This document shows, one piece after another, positions 34,203-43,365 of a stretch of 64,000 nt of DNA. The notes below the pieces were generated by a model. It did not search any database. It was not told the origin of the DNA and saw only the letters and a list, made by a program, of their open reading frames with translations. The stretch's first letter is position 1, and every line of letters starts with the position of its first letter. A program made the translations under genes and the position numbers. This stretch comes from Enterobacter asburiae. Lineage in GTDB: Bacteria > Pseudomonadota > Gammaproteobacteria > Enterobacterales > Enterobacteriaceae. The stretch is taken from assembly GCF_024599655.1 (NCBI RefSeq), contig NZ_CP102247.1:1922001-1986000 (forward strand), read 5' to 3'.

Positions 34203-35936
34203 TTACATGCGTTCTACGGTTTCGATACCCAGGGTATCCAGACCCAGCTTCAGGGTCTTCGCCGTGAGCTGCGCCAGCTTCAGGCGGCTGTTGCGGACCG
34301 ATTCGTTTTCCGCAGACAGAATAGGGCAGTGCTCGTAGAAGCCGGAGAACAGACCCGCCAGATCGTACAGGTAAGCACACATCACGTGCGGCGTTCCGTC
34401 ACGCGCGACAACCGTCAGCGTCTCTTCGAACTGCAGCAGACGCGCCGCCAGCTGCGCTTCACGATCTTCGGTGATGGTCACGGCTGCATTCGCCAGTACG
34501 CTTTCATCGATGTTTGCCTTACGGAATACGGAGAGCACGCGGGTGTAGGCATACTGCATGTAAGGCGCCGTGTTGCCTTCAAACGCCAGCATGTTATCCC
34601 AGTCGAAGATATAGTCGGTGGTGCGGTTCTTGGAGAGATCCGCGTATTTCACCGCACCGATACCCACGGCGTTGGCCAGTTTTTCCAGCTCATCGGCAGG
34701 CATGTCCGGGTTCTTCTCGGCCACCAGACGGCGGGCGCGTTCCAGCGCTTCGTCCAGCAGGTCGGACAGCTTAACGGTACCGCCAGCACGGGTTTTGAAC
34801 GGCTTGCCGTCTTTACCCAGCATCATGCCGAACATGTGGTGTTCCAGCGGAACGCAATCCGGCACGTAACCGGCTTTACGCACGATGGTCCACGCCTGCA
34901 TCAGGTGCTGGTGCTGACGGGAGTCGATGTAGTACAGCACGCGGTCAGCATGCAGCGTTTCGTAACGGTATTTCGCGCAGGCGATATCGGTTGTGGTGTA
35001 GAGGTAGCCGCCATCCTTTTTCTGGATGATCACGCCCATCGGTTCACCTTCCTTGTTTTTGTACTCATCAAGGAACACCACCGTTGCGCCTTCGCTCTCA
35101 ACCGCCAGGTGCTTGGCTTTCAGGTCGGCCACAATGCCGGGCAGCATTGGGTTATAGAGGCTTTCACCCATCACGTCGTCACGGGTCAGGGTGACGTTCA
35201 GGCGGTTATAGGTAAGCTGGTTCTGAGACATGGTGATGTCGACCAGCTTGCGCCACATCTCGAGGAAATATTGATCGCCGCCCTGCAGTTTTACCACGTA
35301 GCTGCGCGCGCGCTCGGCAAAGGCTTCGTCTTCGTCGTAGTGCTTTTTAGCTTCGCGGTAGAACCCTTCCAGGTCCGCCAGCGCCATTTCACCCGCGTTT
35401 TCCTGCTGCTGTTTTTCCAGGTAAGCAATCAGCATGCCGAACTGGGTACCCCAGTCGCCCACGTGGTTCGCGCGGATCACCTTGTGACCGAGGAACTCGA
35501 GCGTGCGCACTGCGGCATCACCGATGATGGTGGAGCGCAGGTGGCCAACGTGCATCTCTTTCGCCACGTTCGGGGCAGAGTAGTCGATCACGACGGTCTG
35601 CGCCTCCGGCTGGGAAACGCCCAGACGGTCAGATTTCAGCGCCGCGTCAACGTGGCGTGCCAGGAACGCAGGCTCAAGGAAGATGTTGATAAAGCCCGGA
35701 CCGGCGATTTCGGTTTTGCTGGCAATGCCGGAAAGATCCAGATGCGTCAGTACCTGCTCAGCGAGCTGTCGCGGCGGCATGCCCAGTTTTTTAGCCACTG
35801 CCATCACGCCATTAGCCTGATAGTCGCCAAACTGTACTTTTGCTGACTGACGAACCTGCGGTTCGCAATCCGCAGGCGCGCCTGCGGCAATCAGTGCCTG
35901 ACTGACTTTTTCGGAGAGAAGAGCCTGAATATTCAC
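34203..35936 (-). CDS. argS: Arginyl-tRNA synthetase
   Basis: This class Ia aminoacyl-tRNA synthetase charges tRNA-Arg. The protein has 577 residues, the E. coli length. The HIGH-type signature HVGH is at residues 129-132 (APNVAKEMHVGHLRST); the KMSK motif is replaced, as is normal for ArgS. The N-terminal Add1 tRNA-recognition domain and C-terminal DALR anticodon-binding domain (ending LDTLGIETVERM) are intact. It is transcribed opposite to the flagellar genes. Confidence 0.98.
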   Translation of the reverse strand: MNIQALLSEKVSQALIAAGAPADCEPQVRQSAKVQFGDYQANGVMAVAKKLGMPPRQLAEQVLTHLDLSGIASKTEIAGPGFINIFLEPAFLARHVDAALKSDRLGVSQPEAQTVVIDYSAPNVAKEMHVGHLRSTIIGDAAVRTLEFLGHKVIRANHVGDWGTQFGMLIAYLEKQQQENAGEMALADLEGFYREAKKHYDEDEAFAERARSYVVKLQGGDQYFLEMWRKLVDITMSQNQLTYNRLNVTLTRDDVMGESLYNPMLPGIVADLKAKHLAVESEGATVVFLDEYKNKEGEPMGVIIQKKDGGYLYTTTDIACAKYRYETLHADRVLYYIDSRQHQHLMQAWTIVRKAGYVPDCVPLEHHMFGMMLGKDGKPFKTRAGGTVKLSDLLDEALERARRLVAEKNPDMPADELEKLANAVGIGAVKYADLSKNRTTDYIFDWDNMLAFEGNTAPYMQYAYTRVLSVFRKANIDESVLANAAVTITEDREAQLAARLLQFEETLTVVARDGTPHVMCAYLYDLAGLFSGFYEHCPILSAENESVRNSRLKLAQLTAKTLKLGLDTLGIETVERM

Positions 35937-36175
35937 CTGGATACCTTACGTTTTTGATGCGGGCTTACAACCGCCCGCGCCAGTTAAAGAATTTAGGGCG
36001 GGAGTATACTGCAAATGCCTTCTGGCGTCAGCATTGCGGGGCCTGAAGATTGCTCAGAATCCAGGCGGTGAAGGTGTGCATAATCATGCAGTCGCAAAAA
36101 GCCGGATTCTGCGGTTGGTCAAAACAGGGCAACAGAGTAAATTAGCGGCTTTGCGACACGAAATGAGAGTGAATT

Positions 36176-36736
36176 ATGGCGAACTGGCTATCCATTGACG
36201 AACTGCATGATATTTCCGCAGATTTACCGCGCTTCACCCAGGCGTTCACAGAACTTGCCACCCGTCTGGGTCTGGATATCGCACCGCTTGAGGCCGATCA
36301 CATCTCTTTGCGCTGTCATCAGAATGCCACCGCCGAGCGCTGGCGTCGTGGGTTTGAGCAGTGTGGTGAGTTACTGTCCGAGAACATCATCAACGGTCGC
36401 CCCATTTGCCTGTTTAAACTCCATGAACCGGTGAACGTGGCGCACTGGCAATTCACCGTGGTTGAACTGCCGTGGCCGGGTGAGAAACGCTATCCACACG
36501 AAGGCTGGGAACATATCGAAATTGTTCTGCCGGGAGAGCCGGAGACGTTAAACGCGCGCGCGCTGGCCCTGCTTTCTGACGAGGGCTTAAGCAAGCCGGG
36601 AATTTTTGTGAAGACGAGTTCACCCAAAGGCGAGCGCGAGCGGTTGCCTAACCCGACGCTGGCCGTCACTGACGGACAGGTTACGGTGAAGTTTCATCCG
36701 TGGACCATTGAGCAGATCGTTGCCAGCGAAGCGTAA
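36176..36736 (+). CDS. yecM: VOC-fold protein YecM
   Basis: This 186-residue YecM-family protein has a vicinal-oxygen-chelate-like fold. It carries the metal-site-type histidines and glutamate seen in ADHISLRCHQ and GWEHIEIVLPG. E. coli YecM is a predicted metal-binding enzyme of unknown substrate. It is very similar along its whole length, with ATG preceded by GAGAGTGAATT. It lies between argS (divergent) and cutC, as in E. coli. Confidence 0.92.
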   Translation: MANWLSIDELHDISADLPRFTQAFTELATRLGLDIAPLEADHISLRCHQNATAERWRRGFEQCGELLSENIINGRPICLFKLHEPVNVAHWQFTVVELPWPGEKRYPHEGWEHIEIVLPGEPETLNARALALLSDEGLSKPGIFVKTSSPKGERERLPNPTLAVTDGQVTVKFHPWTIEQIVASEA

Positions 36737-36814
36737 GAGATGTGAGTTCACGCCGGGACTGAAAACGGACGGCGTGGCAAGATGGTTCGTTTAGTGGGAT
36801 TTCAGGAGGATTAA

Positions 36815-37558
36815 ATGGCGCTGCTGGAGATTTGTTGTTACAGCGTGGAGTGTGCCGTGACCGCGCAAAAGCACGGGGCTGACCGCATTGAACTGTGCGC
36901 GGCACCCAAAGAGGGCGGGCTGACGCCGTCCTTCGGCGTATTGAAGTCTGCCCGTCAGGCCGTCACCATTCCCGTGCACCCGATTATTCGTCCGCGCGGC
37001 GGTGATTTTTGTTACACGGCGGGCGAGTTCAGTGCCATGCTTGATGATATCGCGCTCGTTCGGGACCTGGGGTTTCCGGGGCTGGTGACCGGCCTGCTGG
37101 ATGAAGACGGCAATATCGATCTACCGCGCATGCGTCAGATTATGAGCGCCGCGCAGGGGCTGGCCGTCACATTTCATCGCGCATTTGATATGTGTAAGGA
37201 TCCGCTTCAGGCCTTTGAAACGCTTGGAGAACTTGGCGTAGCGCGCATTCTGACATCGGGCCAGCAGGCGTCAGCTGAAAAAGGACTGCAATTAATTACG
37301 GAACTAAAAGCACATTCCGGTGTTCCAATAATAATGGCGGGTGCGGGAGTCCGCGCCAGCAATCTGGAACGGTTTTTAAACGCCGGGGTAGAAGAGCTGC
37401 ACAGCTCCGCGGGTAAATGGATACCTTCACCCATGCGTTATCGCAACACAGGATTGTCAATGTCGACGGATGCTGAAGCGGATGAGTATTCACGCTATGG
37501 CGTAGAGGGAGAGTCGGTTGCGGAAATGAAGTCGCTGATTGAGCGCCATCACGTGTAG
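36815..37558 (+). CDS. cutC: CutC family protein
   Basis: This 247-residue TIM-barrel protein of the CutC family was historically linked to copper tolerance. In E. coli that phenotype was later attributed mainly to the sRNA MicL, encoded within the cutC 3' region, so the protein's own role remains unclear. Conserved blocks include the N-terminal EICCYSVECAVTAQKHGADR and HRAFDMCKDP. It starts behind AGGAGG. Whether a MicL-like sRNA is encoded here was not resolved. Confidence 0.93.
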   Translation: MALLEICCYSVECAVTAQKHGADRIELCAAPKEGGLTPSFGVLKSARQAVTIPVHPIIRPRGGDFCYTAGEFSAMLDDIALVRDLGFPGLVTGLLDEDGNIDLPRMRQIMSAAQGLAVTFHRAFDMCKDPLQAFETLGELGVARILTSGQQASAEKGLQLITELKAHSGVPIIMAGAGVRASNLERFLNAGVEELHSSAGKWIPSPMRYRNTGLSMSTDAEADEYSRYGVEGESVAEMKSLIERHHV

Positions 37559-37614
37559 CAACGTACCGATTTTTACCGCGCATCATGTCGCCCAATATGA
37601 TGCTTGCTTGTACC

Positions 37615-37647
37615 AGGCCCCTGCAATTTCAACAGGGGCCTTTTTTT
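37615..37647 (+). terminator. Intrinsic terminator after cutC
   Basis: AGGCCCCTG pairs with CAGGGGCCT around a nine-base loop and runs into seven T residues. It is a strong Rho-independent terminator 56 bases after the cutC stop, and could also be the terminator of a 3'-derived small RNA. Confidence 0.92.
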
Positions 37648-37649
37648 AT

Positions 37650-37743
37650 CCCCTCACCCTAACCCTCTCCCCATAGGGGAGAGGGGACGGCTCGGTGCGG
37701 TTTTTCTCCCTCGCCCCTATGGGGAGAGGGCCGGGGTGAGGGG
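37650..37743. repeat. Long inverted intergenic repeat between cutC and cmoB
   Basis: The arms CCCCTCACCC...CCCTCTCCCC and GGGGAGAGGG...GGGTGAGGGG form a roughly 94-base imperfect palindrome around GGTGCGGTTTTTCTCC. The repeat lies between two convergent genes. A related truncated copy is at 1-26. It looks like a dispersed intergenic palindrome common in enterobacterial genomes. Confidence 0.8.
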
Positions 37744-37747
37744 AAAA

Positions 37748-38719
37748 CTACGGCTTGGTCGCAATCAACACCGCACGCATCGGGGCCGGATAGCCTTCGA
37801 TGGTTTTGCTGTGGTCGGCCGGGTCGAGGAACTGCTCCAGCGATTCGGTGATCATCCAGTCGGTGCGGCGCTGCTCTTCGATAGAGGTCACGCTGACATC
37901 GGCAATCCGCACATCCACAAACCCGCACTTCTCCAGCCAGTTCTTCAGCGCCAGCGCGGAAGGGATGAAGTAAACGTTGCGCATCTGCGCGTAGCGATCG
38001 CCCGGCACCAGAACGGCATGCTCATCGCCTTCAATCACCAGCGTTTCCAGCACCAGCTCGCCGCCGCTGACCAGCTGATCTTTCAGTTGCCACAGGTGTT
38101 CAAGCGGAGAACGACGGTGATACAGCACGCCCATGGAGAAGACGGTATCAAACGCTTTCAGGGCAGGGAGCTGTTCGATGCCCAGCGGCAGCAGGTGCGC
38201 GCGCTGGTCGTTACCCAGCAGCTTGCGCACCGCTTCAAACTGGCACAGGAACAGCTGCATCGGGTCAATACCGACCGCCAGATGCGCGCCCGCGCCAATC
38301 ATGCGCCACATGTGGTAACCGCTGCCGCAGCCCACGTCCAGAATGGTACGTCCGGTCAGGTCGGAAAGGTGGGGCAGAACGCGATCCCATTTCCAGTCAG
38401 AGCGCCATTCGGTATTGATGTTCACGCCGTAAAGTGAAAACGGCCCTTTGCGCCACGGCATCAGGTTACGCATCAGCGTTTCGATGCGGTTGATCTGCCC
38501 GGCCGGAAGCGGCTCTTCGCTCTCGGCGGTTACGCTGTGCAGAAGATCCAGACGATGCGGGGTCAGTTCGGGCAGATACTCCACCGCGTTTGACCACTGC
38601 TTTAACAGGCCGTGCTGCTGATCGCGCTGCCAGGCGGCAATCTGCGCGGGCAAGGTTTCCAGCCAGTGGGAAAGCTGGTTTTTGGCAATCAGCTGATAGA
38701 AGTTGCTGAATTCGATCAT
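37748..38719 (-). CDS. cmoB: tRNA U34 carboxymethyltransferase CmoB
   Basis: CmoB transfers the carboxymethyl group of carboxy-S-adenosylmethionine to 5-hydroxyuridine at tRNA position 34, giving cmo5U. The 323-residue protein has a Rossmann-like methyltransferase core with LDVGCGSGYHMWRMIGAGA, and the LVLETLVIEGDE stretch. Its start overlaps the cmoA stop by four bases. In E. coli, torYZ lie between cmoB and cutC; here only a repeat does. Confidence 0.96.
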   Translation of the reverse strand: MIEFSNFYQLIAKNQLSHWLETLPAQIAAWQRDQQHGLLKQWSNAVEYLPELTPHRLDLLHSVTAESEEPLPAGQINRIETLMRNLMPWRKGPFSLYGVNINTEWRSDWKWDRVLPHLSDLTGRTILDVGCGSGYHMWRMIGAGAHLAVGIDPMQLFLCQFEAVRKLLGNDQRAHLLPLGIEQLPALKAFDTVFSMGVLYHRRSPLEHLWQLKDQLVSGGELVLETLVIEGDEHAVLVPGDRYAQMRNVYFIPSALALKNWLEKCGFVDVRIADVSVTSIEEQRRTDWMITESLEQFLDPADHSKTIEGYPAPMRAVLIATKP

Positions 38720-39459
38720 GCGGATTCTCCCGCTTTTAGCGCCACCAGAGAGCCAAAGTTAAAGCACTGGAACCACAGTTCGCTGTGCTCAAACCCGGCT
38801 TTGCTCAGACGCGCTTTGTGGGTTTCAACGGAATCCGTCAGCATCACGTTTTCGAGCATGCTGCGCTTCTGGCTGATCTCCAGCTCGCTGTAGCCGTTCG
38901 CCCGTTTGAAATCGTGGTGCATATTGAACAGCAGTTCGCCAACCTCGGCATCTTCGAAGCTGAATTTCTCCGAGAGCACCAGCGCGCCACCGGGATTCAG
39001 CCCCTGATAAATTTTATCCAGCAGCAGCTGGCGGTCTTCAGGAACCAGGAACTGAAGGGTGAAATTCAGCACCACCATCGAGGCGTTATTGATCTCAATC
39101 TCGCGGATGTCACCTTCCACCACGTCCACCGGGACAGGGGCTTTGTACGCGTCAATATGGCGACGGCAGCGCTCAACCATGGCCGGTGAGTTATCGACGG
39201 CAATGATTCGGCAGCCTTCCTGGTGAATATTACGACGAACCGACAGCGTTGCCGCGCCGAGCGAGCACCCCAGGTCATAGACCTGCGTGCCGGGTTGAAC
39301 GAAGCGCTCAGCCAGCATGCCGATCATAGAGATAATATTGGAATAACCGGGAACAGAGCGCTGGATCATATCCGGGAAGACTTCGGCTACCCGTTCATCG
39401 AAGGTCCAGTCGCCCAGGCTGGCGATAGGCGCGGAAAAAAGCGTGTCGCGATCTGACAT
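38716..39459 (-). CDS. cmoA: Carboxy-S-adenosyl-L-methionine synthase CmoA
   Basis: CmoA makes carboxy-SAM from SAM and prephenate, the donor used by CmoB. The 247-residue SAM-binding protein has VYDLGCSLGAATLSVRR (SAM loop), NFTLQFL and FSFEDAEVGELLFNMHHDFKR blocks nearly identical to E. coli. It is the first gene of the cmoAB pair and the two are translationally coupled. Confidence 0.96.
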   Translation of the reverse strand: MSDRDTLFSAPIASLGDWTFDERVAEVFPDMIQRSVPGYSNIISMIGMLAERFVQPGTQVYDLGCSLGAATLSVRRNIHQEGCRIIAVDNSPAMVERCRRHIDAYKAPVPVDVVEGDIREIEINNASMVVLNFTLQFLVPEDRQLLLDKIYQGLNPGGALVLSEKFSFEDAEVGELLFNMHHDFKRANGYSELEISQKRSMLENVMLTDSVETHKARLSKAGFEHSELWFQCFNFGSLVALKAGESA

Positions 39460-39499
39460 AACGTAAAAATCCGGGAAAAATAAAGTGGCGTATTGTGCG

Positions 39500-39895
39500 C
39501 TAATGGAGGGAGAAAACCAACTCCCACGGCATATACCACAGGTTAGCCAGCACCATCAGCAAAAGCGAACACCAGGTCGCACTCATGCCGGAACGACGCC
39601 AGCGGATTAAGCGGTGGTGAAAACCGTAATAGTGCATCAGGCGGCCAGCAATAAGAAGCAGGCCACAGATGTGCACCATCCAGGTTTCTGCGCCATTCAT
39701 CTCCATAAATAGCAGCAGGATTAAGGCTGCGGGGATGTATTCGACCGCGTTGCCATGAATGCGGATAGCGCTTTGTAGCTCTGAAAACCCGCCGTCACCG
39801 TAGGAGACCCGGTACAGCGTTCTGAGGCGCACAACATCAAATGAAAACTTAATCAGCAGTAATGCACCTAACACCGCATACAGCGCGCTGACCAT
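39500..39895 (-). CDS. yecN: MAPEG-family membrane protein YecN
   Basis: This 131-residue integral membrane protein of the MAPEG family (the fold of microsomal glutathione transferases) has about four hydrophobic helices. Typical residues are RIHGNAVEYIPAALILL near residues 46-62 and LLLIAGRLMHYYGFH. The substrate is unknown in E. coli as well. It lies between cmoA and yecE, all on the minus strand, as in E. coli. Confidence 0.92.
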   Translation of the reverse strand: MVSALYAVLGALLLIKFSFDVVRLRTLYRVSYGDGGFSELQSAIRIHGNAVEYIPAALILLLFMEMNGAETWMVHICGLLLIAGRLMHYYGFHHRLIRWRRSGMSATWCSLLLMVLANLWYMPWELVFSLH

Positions 39896-39946
39896 ACAAA
39901 CTCCCTGTTTTTGGCAGATGGCACTTCACTATGATAGGGGGTGATA

Positions 39947-40765
39947 TCAGAAAAGAGAAGATTGTTGTGGGATGCCAGGGGCGCTGCCCACGGACGGCAC
40001 CGCAGCCTGCAAGGCCTGCCACAGAGCATCGACCAGTTCGGGCGCCTGGGCGATATCCGGCGTGTGCAAAAAGAGATACGGCGTGGTGGAGTGCTCCCAT
40101 TTCGCTAACGTTTGCAGCCAGACGGCGAACATCGCCTGATTTTGCTGCATGTTATCGCTGCCGATAAACCTGACCATGGGGTTATGCGCGGTCACGATGG
40201 CGTGGACCGGCACTTTCGGTTTTTTACGCTGCGCTTCAACGATGGCTTCGCTATGGGGGATAGCGCTGTGCACCGGGCGGCTGTCGAGGATCACCCGGTT
40301 TACGGAACGCTCAAGCAGGCCGCGATTGAGCGCTTTTTCTGCTTCGCCCTTCGCAAAAAATTCAGGATGCCTGACTTCAACGCCGTAGGTGAATTCGCGG
40401 GGCAGGGCATCGAGGAACTGCCACAGCGCAGGCATATCGCGCGGGCCAAACGTGGCGGGTAGCTGGATCCAGTATTGACCGATGCGGTTCGCCAGCGGCG
40501 ACATGCGTGTAAAAAACTCTTCGGTCAAATCGCCGCAGTTGCGCAGCGCGGCCTGGTGGGAAATGGTGGCCGGAAACTTAAAGCAGAAGCGGAAGTCGTC
40601 GGTCGTTTGTTCCCGCCAGCGCGCAACAATCTCGGCTTTGGGAAGCGCATACAGGGTGGTGTTGCCCTCGACACAGTTGAAGTGCCGGGCATACTCCTCG
40701 AGGCTGGTGATGCCAAGGCGCACCCATTTCGGGTGCGACCACTGGGGCAGGCCTACATACATCAT
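39947..40765 (-). CDS. yecE: DUF72 family protein YecE
   Basis: This 272-residue TIM-barrel protein of the DUF72 family has YVGLPQWSHPKW at the N-terminus and FRFCFKFPATISH in the core. The function is unknown; a xylose-isomerase-like fold is typical. Its start codon overlaps the stop of yecD, indicating coupled translation of the pair. Confidence 0.92.
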   Translation of the reverse strand: MMYVGLPQWSHPKWVRLGITSLEEYARHFNCVEGNTTLYALPKAEIVARWREQTTDDFRFCFKFPATISHQAALRNCGDLTEEFFTRMSPLANRIGQYWIQLPATFGPRDMPALWQFLDALPREFTYGVEVRHPEFFAKGEAEKALNRGLLERSVNRVILDSRPVHSAIPHSEAIVEAQRKKPKVPVHAIVTAHNPMVRFIGSDNMQQNQAMFAVWLQTLAKWEHSTTPYLFLHTPDIAQAPELVDALWQALQAAVPSVGSAPGIPQQSSLF

Positions 40766-41328
40766 AGCGCGCTGACAATCTCATCCGTACTGCGCACACG
40801 TCCGATGCGCGGGAAAATATGGGTCATGCTGCCCTGATGCTGTTCCGCGGAGGCCGCGCTGCAGGCATCTTCGGCGATCACCAGGTTAAAGCCCAGCTCC
40901 CACGCGTTGCGGGCGGTAGACTCCACGCCGATGTTGGTGGAAATGCCGCACAGGATGATCGTGTCGATGCCGCGACGGCGGAGCTGCAGCTCGAGATCGG
41001 TACCGTAGAATGCGCCCCACTGGCGTTTGGTCACTTCAATATCGCCGTCGCGTTTGCCGAGTGAGACCGGGTACGTCCACCAGTTTTCCGGCAGGGCGCG
41101 TGCTGGAGCCTGGGCATCAACGGGCTGTTTTAACGCTTCGGCGTAATCCGCAGACCAGCCGACGTGCACCATGACAACAGGCGCACCGCTGGCACGACAT
41201 GTTTCCGCCAGGCGAGCGGCGCGGCTGACCACGTCATCCGCGGTATGCGGGCCACCGGCGAAGGGCAGAATGCCTTCCTGTAAATCAATCACGACAAGTG
41301 CGGTTTTACTGGCATCAAGTGTTAACAT
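40762..41328 (-). CDS. yecD: Isochorismatase-like hydrolase YecD
   Basis: This 188-residue cysteine-hydrolase-fold protein has the catalytic triad regions in order: Asp15 (VVIDLQEG), Lys in KRQWGAF and Cys in LCGISTNIGVEST. The family includes isochorismatases, nicotinamidases and ureidohydrolases; the substrate of YecD is not established. The open frame extends 32 codons upstream, but GGGAG sits 5 bases before 41328 and the length then equals E. coli YecD. It is coupled to yecE. Confidence 0.93.
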   Translation of the reverse strand: MLTLDASKTALVVIDLQEGILPFAGGPHTADDVVSRAARLAETCRASGAPVVMVHVGWSADYAEALKQPVDAQAPARALPENWWTYPVSLGKRDGDIEVTKRQWGAFYGTDLELQLRRRGIDTIILCGISTNIGVESTARNAWELGFNLVIAEDACSAASAEQHQGSMTHIFPRIGRVRSTDEIVSAL

Positions 41329-41486
41329 CGTTACTCCCGTTAAATTAGTCACTTCCAGACACCATACGACGTGATGGCCTGTTATTGGTCGGATAATTTT
41401 GTTAATTTTTGTGAGAATGCGCAATAAGAGTGCAGCAAACGACCGCCTGGCCGTGGTTCGCTCTTATCGTCCGGCGGAATTTCCAG

Positions 41487-41492
41487 TATAAT
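41487..41492 (+). promoter_or_regulatory. Candidate -10 element of the aspS operon
   Basis: TATAAT matches the sigma-70 -10 consensus exactly, 100 bases before aspS in the 264-base gap that follows yecD. The -35 position 17 bases upstream (TTATCG) is poor. No other gene-like feature is seen in the gap. Confidence 0.5.
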
Positions 41493-41591
41493 AGCCGCCT
41501 TTTTTCATCCAGTTGTGACATACAGAAAGCTGCGACATAGTAGCCTGCATACCAGGCGACATTTAGCCTGCGGCTAATTAAGGGATATCTC

Positions 41592-43364
41592 ATGCGTACA
41601 GAATATTGCGGGCAGCTGCGTCAGTCCCACGTCGGGCAGCAGGTAACCCTGTGTGGTTGGGTCAATCGTCGTCGTGATCTTGGTAGCCTTATCTTCATCG
41701 ATATGCGCGACCGCGAAGGTATCGTTCAGGTGTTCTTCGACCCGGATCGCGCAGATGCGTTGAAGCTGGCCTCTGAGCTGCGTAATGAGTTCTGCATTCA
41801 GGTTACCGGCACCGTGCGTGCGCGTGACGAGAAAAACGTTAACGCCGACATGGCGACGGGTGCCATCGAAGTGCTGGCGTCCGACCTGGTGATCATCAAC
41901 CGTGCAGAAGCGCTGCCGCTGGACTCCAACCACGTCAACACTGAAGAAGCGCGTCTGAAATACCGCTACCTGGATCTGCGTCGCCCGGAAATGGCTCAGC
42001 GCCTGAAAACCCGTGCGAAAATCACCAGCCTGGTGCGTCGCTTTATGGATGACCACGGTTTCCTCGATATCGAAACCCCGATGCTGACCAAAGCCACGCC
42101 GGAAGGTGCGCGCGATTACCTGGTCCCATCCCGCGTTCATAAAGGTAAATTCTACGCGCTGCCGCAGTCTCCACAGCTCTTCAAACAGCTGCTGATGATG
42201 TCCGGCTTCGATCGCTACTATCAAATTGTAAAATGCTTCCGCGATGAAGACCTGCGCGCTGACCGCCAGCCAGAATTTACCCAGATCGATGTGGAAACCT
42301 CCTTCATGACCGCCGAGCAGGTGCGTGAAGTGATGGAAGCCCTGGTGCGTAGCCTGTGGAATGATGTGAAGGGCGTTGAACTGGGCGACTTCCCGATCAT
42401 GACCTTCGCTGAAGCCGAGCGTCGCTACGGCTCCGACAAACCAGACCTGCGTAACCCGATGGAGCTGGTGGACGTTGCAGACCTGGTGAAAGGCGTTGAG
42501 TTTGCCGTATTCTCTGGCCCGGCTAACGATCCTAAAGGCCGTGTGGCGGCCCTGCGTGTACCGGGTGGTGCAACACTGAGCCGCAAGCAGATCGACGACT
42601 ACGGCAACTTCATCAAGATCTACGGCGCGAAAGGTCTGGCCTATATTAAAGTGACCGAGCGTGCGAAAGGCCTGGAAGGTATCACCAGCCCGGTAGCGAA
42701 GTTCCTGAACGCAGACATCGTGGAAGCGATCCTTGAGCGCACCGGCGCGCAGGACGGCGACATGATCTTCTTCGGCGCAGACAACAAGAAAGTCGTGGCG
42801 GATGCGATGGGCGCGCTGCGTCTGAAGCTCGGCAAAGACCTGAGCCTGACCGACGAAAACAAATGGGCGCCGCTGTGGGTTATCGACTTCCCAATGTTTG
42901 AAGACGACGGTGAAGGCGGCCTGACGGCAATGCATCACCCGTTCACCTCGCCAAAAGACATGACGGCAGCAGAGCTGAAAGCGGCACCGGAAGATGCGGT
43001 CGCGAACGCCTACGATATGGTTATCAACGGCTACGAAGTGGGCGGCGGTTCCGTGCGTATTCACAGCGGCGAAATGCAGCAGACCGTGTTCGGCATCCTG
43101 GGCATCAACGAGCAGGAGCAGCGCGAGAAGTTCGGCTTCCTGCTGGACGCCCTGAAATACGGCACGCCTCCGCACGCGGGTCTGGCCTTCGGTCTTGACC
43201 GACTGACGATGCTGCTGACCGGCACCGATAACATTCGTGATGTTATTGCCTTCCCGAAAACCACTGCCGCAGCGTGTCTGATGACCGAAGCGCCAAGCTT
43301 TGCCAACCCGGCCTCTCTGGCCGAGCTTGGCATTGACGTGGTGAAGAAGGAAGAGAAAAACTGA
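41592..43364 (+). CDS. aspS: Aspartyl-tRNA synthetase
   Basis: This class IIb synthetase charges tRNA-Asp. The 590-residue protein has an N-terminal OB anticodon-binding domain (LCGWVNRRRDLGSLIFIDMRD), motif 2 FRDEDLRADRQPEFTQID, the bacterial GAD insertion domain and motif 3 GLAFGLDRLTMLL. It leads a head-to-tail set with nudB, yebC and ruvC. Confidence 0.98.
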   Translation: MRTEYCGQLRQSHVGQQVTLCGWVNRRRDLGSLIFIDMRDREGIVQVFFDPDRADALKLASELRNEFCIQVTGTVRARDEKNVNADMATGAIEVLASDLVIINRAEALPLDSNHVNTEEARLKYRYLDLRRPEMAQRLKTRAKITSLVRRFMDDHGFLDIETPMLTKATPEGARDYLVPSRVHKGKFYALPQSPQLFKQLLMMSGFDRYYQIVKCFRDEDLRADRQPEFTQIDVETSFMTAEQVREVMEALVRSLWNDVKGVELGDFPIMTFAEAERRYGSDKPDLRNPMELVDVADLVKGVEFAVFSGPANDPKGRVAALRVPGGATLSRKQIDDYGNFIKIYGAKGLAYIKVTERAKGLEGITSPVAKFLNADIVEAILERTGAQDGDMIFFGADNKKVVADAMGALRLKLGKDLSLTDENKWAPLWVIDFPMFEDDGEGGLTAMHHPFTSPKDMTAAELKAAPEDAVANAYDMVINGYEVGGGSVRIHSGEMQQTVFGILGINEQEQREKFGFLLDALKYGTPPHAGLAFGLDRLTMLLTGTDNIRDVIAFPKTTAAACLMTEAPSFANPASLAELGIDVVKKEEKN

Positions 43365-43365
43365 T

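Noticed and set aside
34329..35846. A 505-codon open frame antisense to argS
   Set aside because: Same shadow pattern: no Shine-Dalgarno, no recognisable domain, and confined to the argS coding region.
37650..37743. CRISPR-like repeat
   Set aside because: It is a single inverted palindrome without direct repeats or spacers and with no cas genes near.
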